Shown here piece by piece: positions 59,345 through 64,000 of a DNA stretch of 64,000 nt; position 1 is the first letter of the stretch; each line of letters starts with the position of its first letter. A program made the translations under genes and the position numbers. The notes below the pieces were generated by a model. It saw nothing but the letters and a program-made list of their open reading frames with translations. It had not been told where the DNA came from and searched no databases. This stretch comes from Pseudomonas lini (GTDB lineage: Bacteria > Pseudomonadota > Gammaproteobacteria > Pseudomonadales > Pseudomonadaceae): positions 1-64,000 of the forward strand of contig NZ_JAUSSR010000019.1 in NCBI RefSeq assembly GCF_030812475.1. The letters run 5' to 3'.

Positions 59345-59590
59345 TCCAGAACCAGCCGGCTCCTACAGGGGAATAGGGTACGGTTGGAGAAGGTTGGTTG
59401 ACTGTCAGGATGTCTTCGCCGGCAAGCCGGCTCCTACAGGGGGATCGGGTACGGTTGGAAGAGGTTGTTGACTGTCAGGACGCCTTCGCCGGCAAGCCGG
59501 CTCCTACAGGGGGATCGGGTACGGTTGGAGAAGGTTGGTTGACTGTCAAGACGCTTCGCCGGCAAGCCGGTCTCCCGCAGGGGGGCAGTA
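59345..59590. repeat. Tandem REP array, about 70-bp period, four copies
   Basis: CTTCGCCGGCAAGCCGGCTCCTACAGG cores at 59414, 59484 and 59554, preceded by a partial copy at about 59352. Spacers (GGGATCGGGTACGGTTGGAGAAGGTTGGTTGACTGTCA) are nearly identical. The array is distinct in core and spacer from the one at 2.2 kb. Confidence 0.9.
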
Positions 59591-59620
59591 GGCTGGAGGG
59601 TGCGGCCTGCAAGATCCGGG

Positions 59621-62600
59621 TTATTTCAGCAGTTTTTTAAACTCCTTCACCGGCAACGGCCGGCTGTGCAAATACCCCTGATAGAAATGACAGCCCAGCC
59701 CCTGCAGGAAATCCAGCTGGTCCTGGGTTTCCACCCCTTCGGCGATCACCTTCAACTCCAGGCTGCGGGCCATGGCGACGATGGCGCGGATGATCTCGGC
59801 GTTGTTGGGATCGGTGGTGGCGTCGCGTATGAAGGACTGGTCGATTTTCAGGGTGTCGACCGGCAGGCGCTTGAGGTAGGTCAGCGAGGAGTAGCCGGTG
59901 CCGAAGTCGTCCATGGCAAAGCTGACGCCGAGTTTTTTCAGGCGGCGCATTTTGCTGATGGTGTCTTCCAGGTTCTGGATGACGATGCCTTCAGTGATTT
60001 CCAGCTTCAGCAACGAGCAGGGCAGGCCGTGGCTGGCGAGGCTGCGTTCGATGCGTTCGACGAAGTCGGTCTGGCGGAATTGTCGCGGGCTGATGTTCAC
60101 GCACAGGCTGAAGTCGTGCGGGTCGATCAGGTTGTTGGCGATCAGTCGTTTGAAGGCGGTGCAGACCTCTTCGATGATCCAGGTGCCCACTTCGAGGATC
60201 ATCCCGCTGTCCTCCAGCACCTTGATGAACTCCGTGGGCGACTGCGCGCCGAATTCCGGATGGTCCCAGCGTACCAGCGCCTCGGCGCCGACGATGCGGC
60301 CGTTGCGCGCGTCCACCTGCGGTTGGTAATGCACGCTAAACTCACCGCGGGACAGGGCCTGGCGCAGGTCGGTTTCCAGGCGCAGGCGTTCGCTCGCGGC
60401 CTTCTGCATGGTGTTGTGATACATCTGCGTGGTATTGCGACCCGAATCCTTGGCCCGATACAGCGCGATGTCGGCGCGCTTGAGCAGGTCGGTCGGGGTC
60501 GAGCCGTGATCGGGGATCAGCGCGATGCCGATGCTCGGGGTTACTTGCAGGCGCTGTCCGTCGAGGAACATCGGTTCGGACAGCAGTTCACGCAGGGTGT
60601 CGGCCAGATCCAGGACCTGATCGCTGACGTCGTTGCGCGAACCTTCCAGGCCGCTGAGCAGCACCACGAACTCATCGCCCCCCAGCCGCGCAACGGTGTC
60701 CTCCATGCGCACGCTGGCTTCAAGGCGCGCCGTGATGATTTTCAGCACCGTATCGCCCACCGGATGGCCGAGCGAATCATTGATGTGCTTGAAGTGATCG
60801 AGGTCGAGAAACATCAGGGCGCCGCGCAGGTTGTGGCGCTTGAGCAGGGCGATCTGCTGGCTCAGGCGGTCCATCAGCAGCGCGCGGTTGGGCAGGTTGG
60901 TCAAGGGGTCGTGGTAGGCCAGGTGGCGGATCTGCGCTTCGGCGTTTTTCAGCAGGCTGACGTCCCGCGCCGTCAGCAGCAGGCAGGCGGTTTCGTTCAG
61001 GGTGATGGGTTCCACCGAGACTTCGACGGTCAGCAGTTCGCCGCGTTTGTTGCGCCCGAGCATTTCCAGGTGATGCACCCGACCCTTGAGCTGAAGCTCG
61101 GCGAGCAGTATCGATCGTTGTTTTTCCTCGGCCCAGATGCCGACCTGATACACCGTGCGGCCGATCACTTCGTCGGCGCGATAGCCGGTCAGGCGGCAGA
61201 AGCCATCGTTGACTTCCAGATAGCGTCCGGTGTCGCGCTCGGTGATGGTGATGGCGTCGGGGCTGGAGTGGAAGGCCTTGGCGAACTTCTCTTCGCTGGC
61301 CTTGAGCGCCGCTTCCGAGCGTTGCTGCTGGGTGATGTCGCGCAGGGTGGTGACGATGCACGGCTGGTCGCCGACGCTGATCTGGCGGCTGGAAATCACG
61401 CAGGTCAGGGTTTTCCCGTCTTTGTGCTGGACCAGGATCGCGACATTGTTCAGGCCTTGTTCGCGGATGACCCGTTCGATCCGCCGCAGGCTTTTCTCCG
61501 AAGCGTCCCACATGCCGATTTCGTCGGCACTGCGGCCGATCACTTCGGCGGTGCTCCAGCCGAAGGTCTGGGTGAAGCTCGAATTGATCTCGATGAACAG
61601 GCCGGTGTCCTGGTGGGTCACGCAGATCGGGTCCGGGCTGACCTGGAACAGGGTGGCGAATTTCTCTTCGGAGGCCACCAGGCGCTGTTCGCGCTCCACC
61701 TGATCGGTGATGTCGAGCAGCGTGCCGGCCATGCGCAGCGGCGCGCCGTTGTCATCGCGGTAAAGCCGGGCGCGGCTTTCCAGGTAGCGCGAATTGCCGT
61801 CCGGCAGTTGCACGCGGTAGGTCAGCTGGTAATTGCCGGCCGGGCCTTCGCGCAAGCTGCGGTAGGCGTCGCGCATGCTGTTGCGCTCTTCGTCGGGCAC
61901 GCCTTCGAAAAAATCGTCGAAGGCTTCATGGAAAGGCTTGGCTTCCAGCCCGTGCAGTTGGGCGGCCCGCGCCGAACCGTAGAGCATGCCGCTGGGTATG
62001 TGCCAGTCCCAGGTGCCCAGTTGCGCCGAATCCAGGGCCAGGTCGAGGCGTTCCTGGCTGTCTTTGAGGGCGTGTTCGGCGGCTTTGCGTTCGGTGGTAT
62101 CCAGGAAAGTGCTCAGCAGATAGGGCTGGCCTTCGAGCTCGACTTTCTGCGCGCTGAGGATGCCGTCGTGGACCAGGCCATTGCTGGCGCGAAGCTGCAC
62201 TTCCATGTTGATCAATTCACCCTTGGCCTTGGTCGCCTTGACCAGTTGCGCCCGTTGTTCCGGGTGCACCCACAGGCCCAGCTCGAGGGTGGTGCGGCCA
62301 ATCGCATCCTGGACCGGCCAGCCGAACAGGCTTTCGAAATACTGGTTGGCTTCGCTGATCAGGCCGTCTTCCTGGCGGGTCAGCAACACCATGTTCGGAC
62401 ACAGGTGAAACAGCGTGGCGAAGCGTTTTTCCGAACTGCTCAGGGCTTGTTCACGCTGACGCTGGTGGGTGATTTCGCGGATGACGCCAATCATCCGTGG
62501 CCGGCCGTGCTTGTCCGGCAGCAGGCTGCCGTTGATCTCCAGCCAGTGCAGGCTGCCGTCGGGCCAGCGGATGCGGTGGTGCATCGCCTGTTCCAACGGG

Positions 62601-62899
62601 GCGCCGGCAATCACCGCGTGGAAGGCGCGAATGGTTTTCGCCCGGTCCTCGGGTGGTAGCAAGTCCAAGTATTCCAGATCGGCCGGCAGCGGTTGCCGGG
62701 GATCGAAGCCGAACAACGCCTGGGTGCCCCGGGACCAACTGATCTGCCCGCGCTCGATGTCCCAGTACCAGGCGCCCAGGCGCGCGCCGTTGAGGGCGGC
62801 CAGCAATTGCGGGGCGCTTTCCCAGCTCTGCTCGGACCGTTTCGGGTCGAGCGCCTGAATGCGCGGCATCGGCGGAATTCGGTCAACAGATTTCGGCAT
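59621..62899 (-). CDS. Multi-PAS GGDEF-EAL cyclic-di-GMP protein
   Basis: A 1092-residue soluble protein with no transmembrane helix. About five PAS/PAC units occupy residues 30-640 (repeated FGFDPRQPLPADL, YRVQLPDGNSRYLESRA and HKDGKTLTCVISSRQI-type segments). A GGDEF domain follows with intact ARLGGDEFVVLL, then an EAL domain with EALVRW, DDFGTGYSSLTYLKRLPVDTLKIDQSFI and VIAEGVET. Both active sites look intact, so it may both make and degrade c-di-GMP, gated by PAS inputs. Start at MPKSVDRIPP has AAGG nearby; MPRIQALD is possible ten codons on. Confidence 0.95.
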   Translation of the reverse strand: MPKSVDRIPPMPRIQALDPKRSEQSWESAPQLLAALNGARLGAWYWDIERGQISWSRGTQALFGFDPRQPLPADLEYLDLLPPEDRAKTIRAFHAVIAGAPLEQAMHHRIRWPDGSLHWLEINGSLLPDKHGRPRMIGVIREITHQRQREQALSSSEKRFATLFHLCPNMVLLTRQEDGLISEANQYFESLFGWPVQDAIGRTTLELGLWVHPEQRAQLVKATKAKGELINMEVQLRASNGLVHDGILSAQKVELEGQPYLLSTFLDTTERKAAEHALKDSQERLDLALDSAQLGTWDWHIPSGMLYGSARAAQLHGLEAKPFHEAFDDFFEGVPDEERNSMRDAYRSLREGPAGNYQLTYRVQLPDGNSRYLESRARLYRDDNGAPLRMAGTLLDITDQVEREQRLVASEEKFATLFQVSPDPICVTHQDTGLFIEINSSFTQTFGWSTAEVIGRSADEIGMWDASEKSLRRIERVIREQGLNNVAILVQHKDGKTLTCVISSRQISVGDQPCIVTTLRDITQQQRSEAALKASEEKFAKAFHSSPDAITITERDTGRYLEVNDGFCRLTGYRADEVIGRTVYQVGIWAEEKQRSILLAELQLKGRVHHLEMLGRNKRGELLTVEVSVEPITLNETACLLLTARDVSLLKNAEAQIRHLAYHDPLTNLPNRALLMDRLSQQIALLKRHNLRGALMFLDLDHFKHINDSLGHPVGDTVLKIITARLEASVRMEDTVARLGGDEFVVLLSGLEGSRNDVSDQVLDLADTLRELLSEPMFLDGQRLQVTPSIGIALIPDHGSTPTDLLKRADIALYRAKDSGRNTTQMYHNTMQKAASERLRLETDLRQALSRGEFSVHYQPQVDARNGRIVGAEALVRWDHPEFGAQSPTEFIKVLEDSGMILEVGTWIIEEVCTAFKRLIANNLIDPHDFSLCVNISPRQFRQTDFVERIERSLASHGLPCSLLKLEITEGIVIQNLEDTISKMRRLKKLGVSFAMDDFGTGYSSLTYLKRLPVDTLKIDQSFIRDATTDPNNAEIIRAIVAMARSLELKVIAEGVETQDQLDFLQGLGCHFYQGYLHSRPLPVKEFKKLLK

Positions 62900-62974
62900 T
62901 TTCAAGCCTTGGGCTGAATTGGGCGTTAAGCACAGGAGTTCACGGCGCAAAAGACGCTATAGACGTAGCACAGC

Positions 62975-63865
62975 TTAGCCCTGAATCCCTGGCCCATCGA
63001 TTTGTGCATCCAGCAGGGCCATGAAGGCCCGTGCCGCATTCGAGAGCGTCCGTTCGGTGTGCAAGATATAGCCTAGCTGGCGAGTCAGTTGTATGCCTGG
63101 TAAAGGTATTCGCGCAACTTGCTCGTCGAGCATGGTGCGCGGCAGCACGCTCCAGGCCAGGCCGATCGAGACCATCATCTTGATCGTTTCCAGATAATTG
63201 GTGCTCATGGCAATGTTCGGCGTCAGCCCCCGGGCCTCGAACAGGCGCTGGACGATGTGGTGGGTAAAGGTGTTGCCGCCGGGAAAGACCGCCGGGTGCA
63301 GGGCAATGTCCGCCAGGCTGACCGGGCCATTGCTGATCAGCGAATGCTCCGGGGCGACCACGAAATCCAGCGGGTCGTCCCATACGGGCGTGGCCTTGAC
63401 CAGGGCGTGGGGCTCTGGCGCCAGGGTGATGACCGCCAGCTCGGCGCGGCCATGGAGGATTTCTTCGTAGGCCACTTCCGAGTCGAGGAACTGGATATCC
63501 AGTGCCACCTGCGGGTAGCGTCGGGTGAACTCCCTTAATAACGGCGGCAGGCGGTGCAGGCCGATGTGGTGACTGGTGGCCAGGGTCAAGCGGCCGCTCA
63601 CTTCGCCGGTCAGGTTGGTCAGGGCGCGGCGGGTATCATCGAGCACGTTCAGGATCTGATAGGCCCGGGGCAGCAAGGCGCGGCCGGCCTCGGTCAGGCC
63701 GACTTCACGACCGAGGCGATCGAACAGGCGCACCTTCAATTGCTGTTCCAGCCCGGCGATGCGTTTGCTGATGGCCGGTTGCGTGAGGTGCAGCCGCTCG
63801 CCGGCCCCGGAGAAGCTGCCGGTTTCGGCAATCGCTATGAAAGCATTGAGGTTGGCCAGATCCAT
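62975..63865 (-). CDS. LysR-family transcriptional regulator
   Basis: A 296-residue LysR protein. HTH at about 3-62 (LANLNAFIAIAETGSFSGAGERLHLTQPAISKRIAGLEQQLKVRLFDRLGREVGLTEAG), effector domain from 90 (LTLATSHHIGLHRLPPLLREFTRRYPQVALDIQF). It belongs to the CbbR/CysB-like branch by eye, target unknown. The regulated gene is probably the divergent one beyond the window end at 64000. Start at MDLANLNAF. Confidence 0.92.
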   Translation of the reverse strand: MDLANLNAFIAIAETGSFSGAGERLHLTQPAISKRIAGLEQQLKVRLFDRLGREVGLTEAGRALLPRAYQILNVLDDTRRALTNLTGEVSGRLTLATSHHIGLHRLPPLLREFTRRYPQVALDIQFLDSEVAYEEILHGRAELAVITLAPEPHALVKATPVWDDPLDFVVAPEHSLISNGPVSLADIALHPAVFPGGNTFTHHIVQRLFEARGLTPNIAMSTNYLETIKMMVSIGLAWSVLPRTMLDEQVARIPLPGIQLTRQLGYILHTERTLSNAARAFMALLDAQIDGPGIQG

Positions 63866-64000
63866 TGTCGTATTCCAGTTGGTTATCCAAAGCATAAAAA
63901 ATATGAATTTGAGTTATTTAATGTAACCCCCTAGGATCGACCTCACAAGCCAAAGGGTTATTGAACCGTTCGATGCCCGGGGCATAGAAACAAGCTGATG
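63866..64000. other. Intergenic region at the window end
   Basis: AT-rich upstream region of the LysR gene (TATGAATTTGAGTTATTTAATG), likely a divergent promoter/operator. No gene begins before 64000. Confidence 0.4.

Noticed and set aside
59600..62659. 1019-codon open frame on the plus strand opposite the GGDEF-EAL gene
   Set aside because: It is the antisense shadow of a GC-rich gene: composition is dominated by Gln/Ala/Gly/His/Arg, no domain can be seen, and the minus strand encodes an unmistakable protein.

Overview
The window is chromosomal DNA of a fluorescent-group Pseudomonas (P. fluorescens/P. mandelii-like). The evidence is high-GC coding with strong third-position bias, many Pseudomonas REP palindromes (GTAGGAGC..GCTTGC type), and familiar Pseudomonas gene orders: mlaA-rssB-rssC-tal-(island)-dusA, and tyrB-like aminotransferase / uvrB / gltX / tRNA-Ala-Glu x2 / TetR / hydrolase / thioesterase / dusC. 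No phage, plasmid or transposase gene is visible.

Layout. 0-5.7 kb: core genes (DUF4404, a phosphonatase-like HAD protein that has lost its nucleophile, mlaA, the rssB-rssC stress-signalling pair, tal). 5.9-14.86 kb: an accessory island between tal and dusA, holding a nonsense-broken small gene, a VapBC toxin-antitoxin pair and a four-gene operon with stop/start overlaps. That operon encodes full-length MukF, MukE and MukB homologues followed by a TOPRIM nuclease of JetD/MksG type, that is, a Wadjet/MksBEFG-like anti-plasmid condensin whose SMC subunit is MukB-sized and has a MukB-type hinge. This is the most notable system here. 15.9-19.6 kb: a second patchy accessory region after dusA, with a ParD/RelE-type TA pair, an AT-rich fragment of a HigA-like regulator fused to short CCCCGTTTCC repeats, and a lone sigma-54-driven type IV pilin gene plus a Sel1 protein caught between two ~240-bp direct repeats.

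19.6-42.5 kb: metabolic and envelope genes. These include a split transketolase/MFS/SDR set with a divergent LysR regulator; a PheC-like periplasmic cyclohexadienyl dehydratase; a cell-envelope run (two L,D-transpeptidases, a WaaZ/DUF115-like LPS protein, an RNase T2); exonuclease III; arylamine N-acetyltransferase; an NCS2 purine permease with palindromic operators; and a catabolic cluster (D-2-hydroxyacid dehydrogenase, SDR, FAH-family hydrolase, MFS) facing an AraC regulator. tRNA-Asn lies at 41.8 kb.

42.7-53 kb: aminotransferase, uvrB, a 41-bp minisatellite, gltX, a tandemly duplicated tRNA-Ala/tRNA-Glu unit, TetR/hydrolase/thioesterase, dusC, and an hsp20 gene with a good sigma-32 promoter and a candidate RNA thermometer. 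53-58.8 kb: a six-gene, tightly packed operon matching E. coli ynbABCD (CDP-alcohol phosphatidyltransferase, hydrolase-methyltransferase fusion, PAP2-tyrosine-phosphatase fusion, CdsA-like enzyme) plus a PlsC acyltransferase and a small membrane protein. It looks like a complete but undefined pathway that makes or remodels a phospholipid. 58.8-64 kb: remnants of a broken gene pair, a REP array, a large PAS-GGDEF-EAL protein and a LysR regulator.

Functional assignments come from reading the sequences against remembered families; no database search was run.
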